Shown here: positions 13,030 through 13,726 of the stretch, piece after piece
Layout: every line of letters starts with the position of its first letter
Numbering within the stretch: position 1 is the stretch's first letter
Assembly: GCA_903827085.1 (NCBI GenBank)
Contig: CAIKHC010000145.1
Span: forward strand, 1-13,726
Length of the DNA: 13,726 nucleotides
Source of the DNA: an uncultured Candidatus Nemicrothrix sp.
GTDB lineage: Bacteria; Actinomycetota; Acidimicrobiia; Acidimicrobiales; Acidimicrobilacustridaceae
Reading direction: 5' to 3'
Notes under the pieces: generated by a model
What the model was told of the DNA's origin: nothing
Database searches by the model: none
Seen by the model: only the letters and a program-made list of their open reading frames with translations
Made by a program: the position numbers and the translations under genes

Positions 13030-13726
13030 GTGACTGATCCACAGTTCCGTATAGTTGCCACCGACGCAGAATTTGCTCGGGTCATCGATCTTCTCCGTGG
13101 TCAACCGAGTTACGCGCTCGATACGGAGTTCCATCGTGAGCGCACCTATTTCCCGAAACTGGCGCTTGTGCAGATCGCGTGGCCAGGCGACCTCGTGCTC
13201 GTGGATCCGCTCGCGGTTGATTTGCGTCCGTTTGCAGAGATTCTCGAAAGCGACAGCGTCGCGGTCCTCCATGCAGCAGATCAGGACCTCGAGATTCTTG
13301 AACTCGAATGCGGAACTGTCCCCAAGATCTTGTTCGATACTCAAGTCGCTTCCGGGTTTCTTGGCCTGAGCACGCCGTCGTTGACGACCATCTACGAGCG
13401 GTTCGTCGATTTCAAGGTTGGCAAAGGCGACCGTCTCACGGACTGGCTCCAACGGCCACTTACCGACGGGCAGTTGGTGTACGCCGCCAACGACGTGGCG
13501 CGTCTGCTCGAGGTGCGCGATCGAATCGTTGAACAACTCGAGGCACGCGGTCGACTGTCGTGGGCGTTGGACGAATGTGAGATTCAACGGGTTCGACTCC
13601 GCGGACAACGAAACCCCGACGAGGCTTGGCGTCGAATCAAGGAAGCTCGCCAGCTCAGAGGGTCAGCCAGGACTGTCGCCCGCTCTCTTGCAGCATGGCG
13701 CGAGCGTCGTGCTGCTTCGCTCGACA
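13030..13726 (+). CDS. rnd: Ribonuclease D, N-terminal part (3' truncated)
   Basis: The frame runs from a GTG at 13030 to the window end, 232 complete codons without a stop, so the C terminus is missing. The DEDDy exonuclease domain is complete: Exo I LDTEF (30-34, Asp31, Glu33), Exo II HAADQDLEIL (81-90, Asp86) and Exo III YAANDVARL (151-159, Tyr151, Asp155). ERTYFPKLALVQIA (37-50) is typical of RNase D. After residue 180 the start of the HRDC-like linker region is seen (RRIKEARQLRG, RSLAAWRERRA). The enzyme trims the 3' ends of tRNA precursors and other small RNAs using two metal ions. The start lies 9 bp after the rhodanese stop without a Shine-Dalgarno; VTDPQF is a normal N terminus, and no other start is better placed. 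Confidence 0.93.
   Translation, partial: MTDPQFRIVATDAEFARVIDLLRGQPSYALDTEFHRERTYFPKLALVQIAWPGDLVLVDPLAVDLRPFAEILESDSVAVLHAADQDLEILELECGTVPKILFDTQVASGFLGLSTPSLTTIYERFVDFKVGKGDRLTDWLQRPLTDGQLVYAANDVARLLEVRDRIVEQLEARGRLSWALDECEIQRVRLRGQRNPDEAWRRIKEARQLRGSARTVARSLAAWRERRAASLD

Noticed and set aside
12700..13608. Long open frame on the minus strand opposite the rhodanese and RNase D genes.
   Set aside because: The plus strand carries two well-recognised proteins with intact catalytic motifs across the same bases. The antisense translation shows no recognisable motif, so it is a shadow of codon bias.
1..13726. Mobile element, prophage, CRISPR, defence or biosynthetic system.
   Set aside because: No transposase, integrase, long direct repeat, tRNA-end duplication or spacer array was seen. 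All recognised genes are housekeeping or common transport genes, with no evident change in base use.

Overview
The window reads as ordinary chromosomal DNA of a moderately GC-rich actinobacterium. The best fit is the Acidimicrobiia or a relative. This rests on a DUF3151 protein (an actinobacterial family), a GT39 plus PIG-V mannosyltransferase pair, a pyruvate kinase of the predicted K+-independent type, frequent GTG starts, and several genes with a TANNNT -10 box only 6-7 nt before the start codon and no Shine-Dalgarno. The lineage call comes from memory of protein families, not from a search. I see no mobile element, CRISPR array, tRNA or rRNA, and no gap over 300 bases without a gene.

Layout. 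(1) 3-2298, plus strand: the 3' end of a GT39-type membrane glycosyltransferase, overlapping by 4 bp a PIG-V-like mannosyltransferase, then a small zinc-ribbon protein. Together these suggest polyprenyl-phosphate-sugar-dependent glycosylation on the outer face of the membrane. (2) 2317-3463: a divergent pair, a cytosolic cyclophilin (minus) and a short HhH-GPD DNA glycosylase (plus), sharing a 43-bp intergenic region. (3) 3475-7493, minus strand: a four-gene oligopeptide/dipeptide-type ABC importer, transcribed in the order permease B, permease C, ATPase D, ATPase F. The genes are tightly coupled, have good Shine-Dalgarno sequences, and lie downstream of a recognisable -35/-10 promoter and a perfect 14-bp palindrome. 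No substrate-binding protein gene is adjacent. (4) 7709-9327: a divergent pair, a glycerophosphodiester phosphodiesterase (minus) and a SirB1/transglutaminase-like protein (plus). (5) 9394 to the end, plus strand: pyruvate kinase, alpha/beta hydrolase, DUF3151, MobA, a single-domain rhodanese and RNase D (cut by the window end). They are nearly contiguous and probably largely co-transcribed.

I found no convincing new multi-gene system. The observations most worth checking are: the split between leaderless-looking genes and Shine-Dalgarno-led genes; the predicted K+-independence of pyruvate kinase; a perfect 19-bp palindrome across the mobA stop codon; the operator-like palindrome in front of the transporter operon; the missing binding protein of that transporter; and four-cysteine C-terminal motifs in both of its ATPases.
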